From the NCBI GenBank assembly GCA_001915575.1, contig MNQT01000026.1, positions 374 to 64,373 on the forward strand: a DNA stretch of 64,000 nt. The letters are read 5' to 3'. Positions 1-8,422 of this stretch are shown here, piece after piece. How positions within the stretch are numbered: position 1 is the first letter of the stretch; every line of letters starts with the position of its first letter. Both the position numbers and the translations under genes were made by a program. The notes under the pieces are model-generated. The model was not told the DNA's origin. It saw only the letters and a program-made list of their open reading frames with translations, and did not search any database. This DNA comes from Bacteroides sp. CAG:1060_57_27 (GTDB taxonomy: Bacteria > Bacteroidota > Bacteroidia > Bacteroidales > UBA932).

Positions 1-4
1 ACTC

Positions 5-30
5 ATTAGATGAAACGCGTTTCATCTAAT
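5..30. repeat. 26-bp perfect palindrome, possible operator or hairpin
   Basis: The 26 bases are identical to their reverse complement; the core is TGAAACGCGTTTCA. The A/T arms around a central CGCG resemble operators of LacI-family regulators. As RNA it would give an 11-bp stem with a CGCG loop. It lies at the left edge, so the gene it might control or terminate is outside the window. Bases 31-139 hold nothing else I recognise. Confidence 0.6.
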
Positions 31-139
31 TTCTATATATTGCAGAATTTTAACAAGTTATAAAGGTTTTACCAACCATTTTTGGCAATTATACCGAAAG
101 GAGTGCCGTGCGCGTTGTCTGTAGCCGAGAAACGAGAAA

Positions 140-167
140 GGGGCCGGATGCAGATGCGTCCGACCCC
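140..167 (-). terminator. Hairpin downstream of tRNA-Thr
   Basis: On the minus strand a GC-rich stem (GGGG, a T-G wobble, then CGGA and GC with one mismatch) closes on a four-base loop and is followed by the pyrimidine-rich stretch TTTCTCGTTTCTC. It starts 10 bases after the 3' end of the tRNA, as expected for an intrinsic terminator. Confidence 0.55.
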
Positions 168-176
168 TCTCTTCCG

Positions 177-249
177 AGCCACTCACGAGACTCGAACTCG
201 CGACCTGCGCGTTACGAATGCGCTGCTCTACCGACTGAGCTAAAGTGGC
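177..249 (-). tRNA. tRNA-Thr (anticodon CGU)
   Basis: The minus strand folds as a 73-base cloverleaf: acceptor stem GCCACTT/GAGTGGC (one U-G pair), D-stem GCTC/GAGC, anticodon stem GCGCA/CGCGC, anticodon loop TTCGTAA, five-base variable loop, T-stem GCGAG/CTCGT with loop TTCGAGT, and discriminator U. Anticodon CGU reads the Thr codon ACG. CCA is not encoded and must be added after transcription. The pair next to the anticodon loop (31-39) is an A-C mismatch, which is odd. A consensus promoter sits 8 bases upstream inside the end of nhaA. Confidence 0.93.
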
Positions 250-260
250 TTTTGGGACTG

Positions 261-291
261 CAAAGATACTAAATAAAAATCTATTTGCAAA
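261..291 (-). promoter_or_regulatory. Promoter of tRNA-Thr (-33 TTTG, 19 bp, -7 TATCTTTG)
   Basis: Reading the minus strand, TTTG (288-291) is followed by a 19-bp spacer and TATCTTTG (261-268), an exact match to the Bacteroidota housekeeping promoter. The predicted start near 257 gives an 8-base tRNA leader. The -33 element lies inside the last codons of nhaA. Confidence 0.8.
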
Positions 292-1687
292 CCTGTTTGC
301 GGGATACGAGAGTGATGAGCAGCCATCCTATGAGTCCGGCGCATAGCGATGCAGCCAGCACCGCTATTTTCCCGAAGTCTTCCAGGTGAGTCGCGGTTTC
401 GGGCGGGAGTGCCGTGAAGGAGAGGTTGTCGATGAATATCGACATCGTGAACCCTATGCCTCCGAGGCAGGCCACGGCGAAGAACATCGGCCAGCTTGCG
501 CCTCTCGGCATCTCGCATATCTTCAGCTTTATCGAGATCCAGCTCAGCAGGGTGATTCCGAGAGGCTTGCCGATGACCAGTCCGAGGAATATGCCCATGG
601 ATACTCCTCCGGTGACGGGGTCGTAGCTGAATATCCTGAGATATTCGGGACTGTTGATCTCCACTCCGGCATTGGCGAGGGCGAAAAGCGGCATTATCAG
701 GAAGTTCACCCACGGGAGCATAGCCCTCTCGACCCTGTAGCTCATGTCCATGGTGCCGTGGGCTATGCCTTCGAGCTTCATCAGGCATTCCTTCTGCGGC
801 GTGTTCGGGAATTTCTCGTCCGTCGCTCCGTCGAGGCTGTCGAGCCTTGCGATGAACTGCCCCCGCTTGCGCAGGTACTGGGCCTTGTTGTATCGCGGCG
901 CGGCCGGAATCAGGAAGGCCATCACCACTCCTGACATCGTGGCGTGGATGCCGCTGTAGTAGAACAGTATCCAAACTATCAGCGAACTTGCAAGGTAGGG
1001 GAACATGCGCTTCTCGCCGACATGCCTCATCAGCAGGGTCAGGGCTATGACCGCCGCCGACACCAGCAGCAGGCCGAACCTCACCTCGCCGCCGTAGAAC
1101 AGCGCCACCACCAGTATTGCTATCAGGTCGTCGGCTATCGCGAGTGCCGTCAGGAAGATCTTGAGCGAAACGGGGACCTTGTCCTTGAGCAGGGTAAGTA
1201 TGCAGACTACGAACGCTATGTCTGTCGCCGTAGGTATGCCCCAGCCTCTCGAGGCCAGCGTTCCCGAATTGACGGCGGTGTAGATGAGCGCGGGCAGCAT
1301 GGCACCCCCGAACGCGGCTATGATCGGCAGCAGGGCCTTCTTCCTCGTCGACAGCTCCCCGTGGGCTATCTCACGCTTTATCTCCAGTCCGACCGTAAAG
1401 AAGAATATGGTCATCAGGATGTCGTTGATGAATTTCTCGATGTCCATATCCTTCGGGAACAGCAGGTTCACCACGCCGTCGTCGCTGAACATGTGGATGA
1501 TGACGTTGGTGTGGAGTATGTCCCGGTAGATTTCTTTCGTGAAAGGCAGGTTCGCGAGCAGCATTGCGGCTATGACGCATATGAGCAGCAGCACTCCCTG
1601 TGTCCAGGGCTTGTGCAGGAGCCTGTGGCCGGTGTCGCTCAGGTGCATTACACCCTTGCTCCAGGTATAGAACGGTATCAGTCTCAT
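281..1687 (-). CDS. nhaA: Na+/H+ antiporter NhaA
   Basis: 468-residue inner-membrane antiporter that exchanges cytoplasmic Na+ (or Li+) for protons in pH and salt homeostasis. The NhaA fold is clear: the TATD segment (D156) and the ion-binding pair in AIADDL (D186, D187) correspond to E. coli D133, D163 and D164, and VIGKPLG (K374) corresponds to K300. About ten hydrophobic helices are visible. It is some 80 residues longer than the E. coli protein, mainly from a hydrophilic insertion around residues 265-320, which I recall as common in Bacteroidota homologues. It is the last gene of the dnaN operon, 6 bp after the FAH-like gene. A second Met at residue 14 is an alternative start. Confidence 0.95.
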   Translation of the reverse strand: MRLIPFYTWSKGVMHLSDTGHRLLHKPWTQGVLLLICVIAAMLLANLPFTKEIYRDILHTNVIIHMFSDDGVVNLLFPKDMDIEKFINDILMTIFFFTVGLEIKREIAHGELSTRKKALLPIIAAFGGAMLPALIYTAVNSGTLASRGWGIPTATDIAFVVCILTLLKDKVPVSLKIFLTALAIADDLIAILVVALFYGGEVRFGLLLVSAAVIALTLLMRHVGEKRMFPYLASSLIVWILFYYSGIHATMSGVVMAFLIPAAPRYNKAQYLRKRGQFIARLDSLDGATDEKFPNTPQKECLMKLEGIAHGTMDMSYRVERAMLPWVNFLIMPLFALANAGVEINSPEYLRIFSYDPVTGGVSMGIFLGLVIGKPLGITLLSWISIKLKICEMPRGASWPMFFAVACLGGIGFTMSIFIDNLSFTALPPETATHLEDFGKIAVLAASLCAGLIGWLLITLVSRKQVCK

Positions 1688-1693
1688 TCAGGG

Positions 1694-2251
1694 TCAGAAT
1701 ATTATCTTGTAGTCGGACGCCTTCTGTCCGCAGTGGTGTTCGCTTATGCGGCATTCTCCAGCCTCCCTGCGGCACAACGCCTCCCGTCTTCCTATCTCGA
1801 CGGCAAGTATGTCGCCCCTGCGTACGAAGCAGGTCCTGGTCGCCGTGCACAGGGCATCGCGCAGTAGCGCCGCGTCGAGCGCCCCGGAGCTGAAAATCTT
1901 CACGCCGTCCCTGAGGAGTTCCAGCGAAGGAGCCGTGCAGCCGCATTCCAGCGCCGGGGGCACTATGAACGAACTGTGGTCGAGGCATGATGCCGAAGCG
2001 AAGCCCTCCTCGCTCCCGTCCAGCAGCTCGTCAGGGTATAGCAGTACGCCGAAGCCTATGGCGTCGATGTATCTGTCGGCAAAGCGCGGCGAGACGCTCT
2101 TGCCGGCCTTGCAGATGTGCGCAGTAAACACCGGAGCGTAGCTCAGCGAGCCTATGAACTCCGGCACATAGAGGTCGTCGCCGTCCCTTTCCCATGTGGT
2201 GTCCGGCCTGACGACGGTGTGTCCTCCGTATGTGCGCACCACTATGTTCAT
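1694..2251 (-). CDS. Degenerate fumarylacetoacetate hydrolase (FAH)-fold protein
   Basis: 185 residues. The order of segments matches small FAH-family isomerases/hydrolases: a VRPDTTW segment (family: KPD), then YVPEF, then HICKAGKSVSPRFADRY followed by the AIGFG segment. In active members the metal is held by an E-x-E after the Tyr of the third segment and by an Asp in GIDFTARD. An ungapped alignment places Ala39, Val41 and Leu70 at those three positions, so the metal site appears lost and the protein is probably not a normal hydrolase. Its start codon overlaps the exonuclease stop (ATGA), indicating translational coupling. Function is unknown; a structural or ligand-binding role is possible. 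Confidence 0.75.
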   Translation of the reverse strand: MNIVVRTYGGHTVVRPDTTWERDGDDLYVPEFIGSLSYAPVFTAHICKAGKSVSPRFADRYIDAIGFGVLLYPDELLDGSEEGFASASCLDHSSFIVPPALECGCTAPSLELLRDGVKIFSSGALDAALLRDALCTATRTCFVRRGDILAVEIGRREALCRREAGECRISEHHCGQKASDYKIIF

Positions 2252-3087
2252 CAGAACAGGGTGCCGTTGAACTTCTCCACGAGCATCTCGCGCTTGAACT
2301 GCTCCTCGAGCCTTGCGAACTGGGCCTTGGTGTCGAGGCTGAACTTGCCCTGCCTTACCCATGCGAAGTATGACGGCTCCGTCCTGTAGACTTCCCTCGC
2401 CGTCTTTCCCTTGTGCTTGCCGAAGTTTATCAGCACCTCGCCCTTGTCGTCGTATATCAGCTGGCCGGAAAAGTCCACATAGCGCTTGGGTATGTAGGCC
2501 GAAAGAGCCTTTACATCGTTCTTGAGTGTGTCGTAGCGGTCCAGCTGGGCCTTGAGCACCTTGTAGGTGGCTATCGTGTCGGCTTCTGCCGAATGTGCGT
2601 TCTCGAAATCCTCCCCTCCGCAGTAGAAGCGGTAGGCGGCCTTGAGGTTGCGCGGCTCCATGGTGTGGTAGATGCTCTGGACATCCACCATGAGCGGGGC
2701 GTGCAGGTCCACATGCAGGTCCTTGCCCGCGAGCTTCACCCTCTCGAACTCCTCGGCCAGCATGGGAAGGTCGAACTTAGAGGAGTTGAATCCTGCGAGG
2801 TCGCTGTTCTCGAGCCACCGCGCCACCTCGTCCGAGATCTCGTAGAAAGTGGGCTCGTCCCTGAGCATCTCGTCGGTGATGCCGTTGACTTTCGACGCCT
2901 CGGGGTTCATCGGACGCTGGCATTTCTTCTCGTAGTCCCAGGGCTTGACGCGCCAGGTCCTGACCTTGTCTTCTCCGCCGGGGAATACCTTGACGAAGCT
3001 GAGTTCCACTATGGAGTCAGACGGTATGTTGAGTCCTGTGCTCTCGATGTCGAAGAAGAGCAGGGGACGCTGGAGATTCAGTTCCAT
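2251..3087 (-). CDS. DnaQ-like 3'-5' exonuclease (DEDDh)
   Basis: 278-residue exonuclease of the DNA polymerase III epsilon superfamily. The DEDDh catalytic set is visible: D13 and E15 in FFDIESTG, D106 in NSSKFDLP, and H165 with D170 in NAHSAEAD. The last 55 residues (FGKHKGKTAREV onward) match the small C-terminal domain found in ExoX-like proteins. It lies 11 bp downstream of the sliding-clamp gene dnaN and overlaps the next gene by 4 bp, so a role in replication proofreading or repair is reasonable. Whether it is the replicative epsilon subunit or an ExoX-type repair nuclease cannot be settled from sequence alone. Confidence 0.9.
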   Translation of the reverse strand: MELNLQRPLLFFDIESTGLNIPSDSIVELSFVKVFPGGEDKVRTWRVKPWDYEKKCQRPMNPEASKVNGITDEMLRDEPTFYEISDEVARWLENSDLAGFNSSKFDLPMLAEEFERVKLAGKDLHVDLHAPLMVDVQSIYHTMEPRNLKAAYRFYCGGEDFENAHSAEADTIATYKVLKAQLDRYDTLKNDVKALSAYIPKRYVDFSGQLIYDDKGEVLINFGKHKGKTAREVYRTEPSYFAWVRQGKFSLDTKAQFARLEEQFKREMLVEKFNGTLF

Positions 3088-3098
3088 GCCGCTGTGCT

Positions 3099-4235
3099 TT
3101 ACGAAACCTTGATAGGCATGAGTATGCCGCAGAGCTTTCCGCTCTCCTCCTCTCCGTCGGCAGGCACTATGAGCGCGGCACGGTATGCGTCGGCGAACTT
3201 GATGACCAGGCTGCCGCAGCTCATGTTGGAGAGCATCTCGATGAGGAAAGACGACTTGAAGCCTATGCTGAGATCCTCGCCGGAATATTCGCAGTCGAGC
3301 TTCTCGTATGCGGCGAGGGCGAAGCCGAGGTCCTGTGCGGTAATCTCGAGCTGGTCCTGCCTGAGGTCGAACTTGATGTGGTTCGAAGCCTTGTTGGCAC
3401 AGACGGCGACCCTGCGCACCGTGTCAAGAAGGCGTGCGCGGTCGATCCTGAGCACGTTGGAGTTGTTCTGGGGGATTACCCTGCGGTAGTCGGGGAACTT
3501 CCCGACTATCAGGCGGCACACCATCATCGTGTCGCCGAAGCTGAACACGACATTGCTCGCGTCGTACGCGACATGCACTTCGCCTTCCACCTTGTCTATG
3601 ATCGATTTAAGGACGCCGGCGGGCTTCTTGTGCAGTATGAACGACGACTTGGCGCCGACCTGGGCGGCCGTGGTCGTATAGCATACCAGCTTGTGCGAGT
3701 CGGACGCCACGAGGGTGGTGCCGGCCGTGTCCATGTCGAAGAATATTCCGTTCATCGCCGGACGCATCTCGTCGTCGGCCGTGGCGTATATGGTGCTGCT
3801 GATGCCCTCGCAGAGCACGTCGGCCGGGAATACCGCCGTCATCGCGTCGTCCGAGGTGCCTTTGATTTCAGGGTAGTCGGCGGCCGAGAAATATGGAAGC
3901 GATGAATTTCCGTTGCTCCACAGGCATTCGAAGGAGCCTTCGGCCGCATCGCCGCTGCCGGTGCGTATCGTGATCGGCTGGTCGGGGAGAGCCTTCAGCA
4001 GGTCTATCATCTGTCTGGCAGGTACCGCTATGCTTCCCTCCCGCGTGCTGCCCTGCACCTCTATCGAAGTGCGCAGGGTGAGCTCCTGGTCGGAGGCTGT
4101 GATCTCGAGCCTGCCGTCTTTGAGCACGAACAGGAAGTTCTCGAGGATGGGGAGGGCGGTGGTTTTTGCCGGTAAGGCCTTGGCGACGTCCAGGATGCCT
4201 TTCAGCAGGCCGGCGCTCGAAATATTGAATTCCAT
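3099..4235 (-). CDS. dnaN: DNA polymerase III beta subunit (sliding clamp)
   Basis: 378 residues, the normal length for the beta clamp, with three repeated clamp domains. Recognisable segments include LPILENFLFVLKDGRL near residue 30 and the C-terminal end LCGILMPIKVS, which closes the partner-binding domain. The ring-shaped homodimer tethers polymerase III to DNA. It is the first gene of an operon with the exonuclease, the FAH-like gene and nhaA. A -7 element TACTTTTG lies 18 bases before the predicted transcript start-to-ATG interval. No dnaA or recF is adjacent, so this is not the classic oriC arrangement. Confidence 0.97.
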   Translation of the reverse strand: MEFNISSAGLLKGILDVAKALPAKTTALPILENFLFVLKDGRLEITASDQELTLRTSIEVQGSTREGSIAVPARQMIDLLKALPDQPITIRTGSGDAAEGSFECLWSNGNSSLPYFSAADYPEIKGTSDDAMTAVFPADVLCEGISSTIYATADDEMRPAMNGIFFDMDTAGTTLVASDSHKLVCYTTTAAQVGAKSSFILHKKPAGVLKSIIDKVEGEVHVAYDASNVVFSFGDTMMVCRLIVGKFPDYRRVIPQNNSNVLRIDRARLLDTVRRVAVCANKASNHIKFDLRQDQLEITAQDLGFALAAYEKLDCEYSGEDLSIGFKSSFLIEMLSNMSCGSLVIKFADAYRAALIVPADGEEESGKLCGILMPIKVS

Positions 4236-4256
4236 ATTGCAGTTAGTCTGTTTTTA

Positions 4257-4264
4257 CAAAAGTA
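4257..4264 (-). promoter_or_regulatory. -7 element of dnaN operon promoter
   Basis: TACTTTTG on the minus strand matches TAnnTTTG; the predicted start lies about 18 bases before the dnaN ATG. No clear -33 element is seen. Confidence 0.6.
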
Positions 4265-4332
4265 GGAATAAATTTTAAACTTTGGCATATAATTTGACTT
4301 TTTAGGCCGCGGAAAACTTATTGTCAAACGCT

Positions 4333-5748
4333 ATGGATATGAACAAGAATCTGATTACAATCGTGGCTTCCGTGGGCCTGAGCGCCCTGGCGGCCTTCGG
4401 AATGGTCAAGGCGGCTACTCCGTCCGATATAGATTCGGACCTGACATATACCCCTGCCGGCGTGACGCGTACCGTCAATCTGGCCATGTCCGACTACCCC
4501 GACTTCACCTATGCGGCAGAGACCGCGGTAGAGGCGGTAGTCTATGTGCAGGTGACGGCGACGACACCCCAGTCCGACTATATCGATCCCTTCTTCCGCT
4601 TCTTCTTCGGCGACGGGTACGGCCCCCGCGAGAGGGTGCGCCAGGGCAGCGGCTCGGGTGTGATCGTGCGCGAGGACGGCTACATCGTCACCAACAACCA
4701 CGTGATCTCGGGTGCCACCGACATCAAGGTCACGCTCAACAACAACAGGACCTACAACGCCACGATAGTCGGCAGCGACCCTGCGACTGACGTCGCCCTG
4801 ATAAAGATAGACGCAAAGGGCCTGCCCGTGCTCCAGTTCGCGGACTCCGACAAGCTGCGCCTCGGCGAGTGGGTGCTCGCGATAGGAAGCCCCCTGGGCG
4901 AAGAACTCCGCTCGACGATCACCGCCGGAATCGTCAGCGCCAAGGGACGCCGCATGAACGGTTATGACGGCAGCCTCAAGATAGAGTCGTTTATACAGAC
5001 CGACGCCGCAGTCAATCCCGGCAATTCCGGTGGAGCGCTTGTCAACAAGGCGGGCGAACTGGTCGGAATCAATACGGCGATAGTCTCTACCACTGGCTCC
5101 TATACCGGATATTCCTTTGCCGTGCCTTCGAATATAGTCCACAAGACCGTGGCCGACCTCATCGACTTCGGCGAGGTGCGCAGGGTAAGGCTCGGTGTCA
5201 GTATGTCTGCTATCGATGAAAAAATGGCAGACGATCTGAAACTTTCTTCCCTGGAAGGCGTATATATTCACGAAGTCGAGAAAGGCTCGTCGGCCGACAA
5301 GGCGGGAGTGAAGGAGGAGGACGTGCTCGTTGCCATAGATACCTTCAAGATCACGACGCCTGCATCCCTGCAGGAAAGGGTCAACAACTTCCACCCCGGG
5401 GACAAGGCGACGCTGAAGGTCATCCGTGACGGCAAGACCATAGAGCTGCCCGTAGTGTTCAGGGACGAGAATCCGGAGAACGGCAGTGTGGCCGATGACG
5501 GTACGATAAACTTCTACGGTGCAAGCCTCAAGGCCACCGACGAAGGTGTGCTCATAGTTTCCGCAGGAAACGGCAAGCTCGCGCAGGCAGGTGGAATGGA
5601 CGGGTTCGTGATCCTCTATGTCAACGACCAGAAGGTAGAGACTCCCGAGGATGTGGTATCGATAGCCAAGAAGAGCCGCAGGTCAATCTTCATCGAGGGA
5701 CTCACCCCTGCAGGCAGGCCCGGATATTTCGGCTTCGGCAAGGATTAG
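4333..5748 (+). CDS. HtrA/DegP-family periplasmic serine protease
   Basis: 471 residues from ATG 4333 (ATG 4339 is also possible). An N-terminal hydrophobic segment acts as signal peptide or anchor, followed by a trypsin-like domain and two PDZ domains. The catalytic triad is visible: His123 in TNNHVI, Asp153 in TDVALIKID, Ser232 in NPGNSGGAL. The first PDZ (about 270-370) contains GVYIHEVEKGSSADKAGV; the second, shorter one (about 395-471) contains GFVILYVNDQKVETPEDV. Such proteins degrade misfolded envelope proteins. It stands alone between divergent dnaN and a hairpin terminator upstream of rpoD. Confidence 0.95.
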   Translation: MDMNKNLITIVASVGLSALAAFGMVKAATPSDIDSDLTYTPAGVTRTVNLAMSDYPDFTYAAETAVEAVVYVQVTATTPQSDYIDPFFRFFFGDGYGPRERVRQGSGSGVIVREDGYIVTNNHVISGATDIKVTLNNNRTYNATIVGSDPATDVALIKIDAKGLPVLQFADSDKLRLGEWVLAIGSPLGEELRSTITAGIVSAKGRRMNGYDGSLKIESFIQTDAAVNPGNSGGALVNKAGELVGINTAIVSTTGSYTGYSFAVPSNIVHKTVADLIDFGEVRRVRLGVSMSAIDEKMADDLKLSSLEGVYIHEVEKGSSADKAGVKEEDVLVAIDTFKITTPASLQERVNNFHPGDKATLKVIRDGKTIELPVVFRDENPENGSVADDGTINFYGASLKATDEGVLIVSAGNGKLAQAGGMDGFVILYVNDQKVETPEDVVSIAKKSRRSIFIEGLTPAGRPGYFGFGKD

Positions 5749-5773
5749 GACAGAGGACATCTGACAGCGACGG

Positions 5774-5810
5774 ATTTTCGCGGCCGGAGGTCTTCTCTGA
5801 CCGCGAAAAT
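5774..5810 (+). terminator. Hairpin terminator between htrA and rpoD
   Basis: ATTTTCGCGG (5774-5783) and CCGCGAAAAT (5801-5810) are perfect 10-bp inverted arms with a 17-base loop, followed by the T-rich TATTGTTGT. It lies 26 bp after the protease stop codon. Confidence 0.6.
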
Positions 5811-5829
5811 TATTGTTGTACAGATAGAT

Positions 5830-6690
5830 ATGAGACAGCTTAAAATCACCAAGTCCATTACCAACCGCGAGAGCGCGTCTCTGGACAAGTACCTTCAGGA
5901 AATAGGGCGCGAGGAGCTGGTTTCCCCGGAAGAGGAAGTAGAACTTGCGCAGCGCATCAGGAAGGGCGACCAGGAGGCCCTCGAGAAGCTTACGAGGGCA
6001 AACCTGCGTTTCGTGGTATCGGTGGCGAAGCAGTACCAGAACCAGGGCCTCAGCCTTCCGGACCTCATAAACGAGGGTAACCTCGGCCTTATCAAGGCCG
6101 CCGAGAAGTTCGACGAGACGCGCGGGTTCAAGTTCATTTCGTATGCCGTGTGGTGGATACGCCAGTCCATACTCCAGGCCCTGGCGGAGCAGAGCCGCAT
6201 CGTGAGGCTCCCCCTGAACCAGGTGGGTTCTCTCAACAAGATCAACAAGGCCCTCGGGAAGTTCGAACAGGAGAACGAGCGCCAGCCGTCCACCGAGGAG
6301 CTCTCCGAGATGATAGACATTCCCAAGGACAAGATAGCCGACACGCTGAGGGTTTCTGGACGCCATGTGAGCGTCGACGCCCCCTTCGTCGAGGGCGAGG
6401 ACAACAGCCTTCTGGATGTGCTTCCCAACGACGATTCCCCGAGTGCCGACAAGGGGCTCAACAACGAGTCTCTGAGCACCGAGATCGAGCGTGCGCTGCA
6501 GATACTCACCCCGCGCGAGCGTGAGATAATCAAGTCGTTCTTCGGCATAGGCTGCCAGGAGATGACCCTCGAGGAGATAGGCGAGAGGCTCGACCTCACC
6601 CGCGAGAGGGTGCGCCAGATCAAGGAAAAGGCGATACGCAAGCTCAAGAAGCCGGCCGCAAGCAAACTCCTCAAATCATATCTCGGATAG
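5830..6690 (+). CDS. rpoD: Primary RNA polymerase sigma factor RpoD (sigma-70)
   Basis: 286 residues. The protein has region 1.2 ([20 protein letters not shown]), region 2 with the core-binding and -10 recognition helices ([31 protein letters not shown]), region 3, and region 4 with the helix-turn-helix [19 protein letters not shown]. It lacks the long region 1.1 of proteobacterial sigma-70, which is normal for Bacteroidota, where this sigma reads TAnnTTTG promoters like those across this window. A near-consensus TATTGTTG lies just upstream (5811-5818). It is followed one base later by argS, so rpoD, argS and ygiQ are probably co-transcribed. Confidence 0.97.
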   Translation: MRQLKITKSITNRESASLDKYLQEIGREELVSPEEEVELAQRIRKGDQEALEKLTRANLRFVVSVAKQYQNQGLSLPDLINEGNLGLIKAAEKFDETRGFKFISYAVWWIRQSILQALAEQSRIVRLPLNQVGSLNKINKALGKFEQENERQPSTEELSEMIDIPKDKIADTLRVSGRHVSVDAPFVEGEDNSLLDVLPNDDSPSADKGLNNESLSTEIERALQILTPREREIIKSFFGIGCQEMTLEEIGERLDLTRERVRQIKEKAIRKLKKPAASKLLKSYLG

Positions 6691-6691
6691 G

Positions 6692-8422
6692 ATGACGGCA
6701 GAGAATTTCATAGCCGCGAAGGCCTCAGAGGCCGTCAAGGCGATATACGGGGCGGACATAGAGGCGTCGTCGCTCCAGGTGCAGCCTACGCGCAAGGAGT
6801 TTGAGGGCGACTATACGCTTGTCGTCTTCCCTCTGCTGCGCACCACACGCCAGTCTCCCGACGCTACGGGAGACGCTATCGGCAGCTGGCTCGTAGGGAA
6901 CTGCAAGGAGATCAGCGCCTACAATTCCGTAAAGGGCTTCCTTAACCTGAGCCTTTCGAACGACTACTGGAAGGAGGCCCTGGAGCAGGCCGCTTCCGAC
7001 CCGTCTTTCGGCCAGCTCCCGCCTACCGGAAAGAGGATAATGGTCGAGTTCTCGTCTCCCAACACCAACAAGCCCCTGCATCTCGGGCATGTGCGCAACA
7101 ACCTGCTCGGATTCTCCGTGTCGGAGCTGCTCAAGGCGGCCGGCAACGAGGTGATCAGGGCCACGCTCGTGAACGACAGGGGAGTGCACATCTGCAAGTC
7201 CATGTACGCCTGGCAGCAGCGCTTCGACGGCGCCACTCCCGAAAGCACCGGCAAGAAGGGCGACCACCTCGTCGGCGACTGCTATGTCGAATATGCCAGG
7301 ATGGAAAAGGAGGATCCTACCGTCATAGACAAGGTGCACGAGATGCTCGTGAAATGGGAGGAAGGCGATCCCGAGGTACGGGCACTGTGGCAGATGATGA
7401 ACGGTTGGGTGTTCGACGGTTTCGAGCAGACCTACAAGGCTCTCGGCATAACTTTCGACAAGACCTACTACGAGCATGACACCTACCTGCTCGGCAAGGA
7501 GCTCGTGCAGAAGGGGCTCGACATGGGTGTGTTCACGCGCGACCCCGACGGTTCCGTCTGGTGCGACCTCACCGCCGACGGTCTCGACCGCAAGCTGCTG
7601 CTGCGTTCCGACGGCACTTCCGTCTATATCACCCAGGATCTCGGCACTGCCGAGAAGAGGTTCTCGGAATACAGGCTGGATTCGCACATCTATGTCGTGG
7701 GAGACGAGCAGAACTACCATTTCCAGGTGCTCAAGCTCATACTCTCCAAGCTCGGCTTCGCATGGGCGGACCAGATATACCACCTCTCGTACGGCATGGT
7801 CGAGCTCCCCGAGGGCAAGATGAAGTCGCGCGAGGGCACGGTGGTGGACGCCGACGACCTCATCGAGAAGATGTACCAGGAGGCGAAGGCCACTTCGGAG
7901 GAGAGCGGCAAGCTCGACAACGTCTCGGACGAGGAGAAGGACAGGCTCTATTCGATGATAGGGCTCGGGGCGCTCAAGTATTTCATACTCAAGGTCGACC
8001 CAAAAAAGAAGATGCTCTTCAACCCCAAGGAGTCCATAGACTTCAACGGCAATACCGGCCCTTTCATCCAGTATACTCACGCCCGCATCCAGTCTATACT
8101 GCGCAAGGCGGCCGAACAGGGCTTTGCGGCCTCTGCCGCTCCCGGAGTACAGCTCAGCCCCAAGGAGACGAGGCTCGTCAAGCTGATATCCTCGTATCCC
8201 CAGAAGGTCGGGGAGGCTGCCGCATCGCTCTCTCCCGCGCTCATAGCGAACTACTGCTACGAGCTCGCCAAGGAGTTCAACCAGTACTATCACGATACCA
8301 GCATACTGCACGAGCCGGATGCAGGCCTGCTTTCCATGAGGCTCGAGCTGATCTCCACGCTCGCTTCCGTGCTCCGCAGGGCAATGAAGATACTCGGAAT
8401 TGAACTTCCTGACAGAATGTGA
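6692..8422 (+). CDS. argS: Arginyl-tRNA synthetase
   Basis: 576 residues, class I synthetase that charges tRNA-Arg. The HIGH-type motif is HLGHVRNN after SSPNTNKPL, and MKSREGTVVDADDL is the KMSKS-like loop. The N-terminal tRNA D-loop-binding domain and the all-alpha anticodon-binding domain (last 110 residues, with the FIQYTHARIQSI segment at its start) are both present. The ATG lies one base after the rpoD stop, and the gene overlaps ygiQ by 23 bp. Length and motifs are normal. Confidence 0.97.
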   Translation: MTAENFIAAKASEAVKAIYGADIEASSLQVQPTRKEFEGDYTLVVFPLLRTTRQSPDATGDAIGSWLVGNCKEISAYNSVKGFLNLSLSNDYWKEALEQAASDPSFGQLPPTGKRIMVEFSSPNTNKPLHLGHVRNNLLGFSVSELLKAAGNEVIRATLVNDRGVHICKSMYAWQQRFDGATPESTGKKGDHLVGDCYVEYARMEKEDPTVIDKVHEMLVKWEEGDPEVRALWQMMNGWVFDGFEQTYKALGITFDKTYYEHDTYLLGKELVQKGLDMGVFTRDPDGSVWCDLTADGLDRKLLLRSDGTSVYITQDLGTAEKRFSEYRLDSHIYVVGDEQNYHFQVLKLILSKLGFAWADQIYHLSYGMVELPEGKMKSREGTVVDADDLIEKMYQEAKATSEESGKLDNVSDEEKDRLYSMIGLGALKYFILKVDPKKKMLFNPKESIDFNGNTGPFIQYTHARIQSILRKAAEQGFAASAAPGVQLSPKETRLVKLISSYPQKVGEAAASLSPALIANYCYELAKEFNQYYHDTSILHEPDAGLLSMRLELISTLASVLRRAMKILGIELPDRM

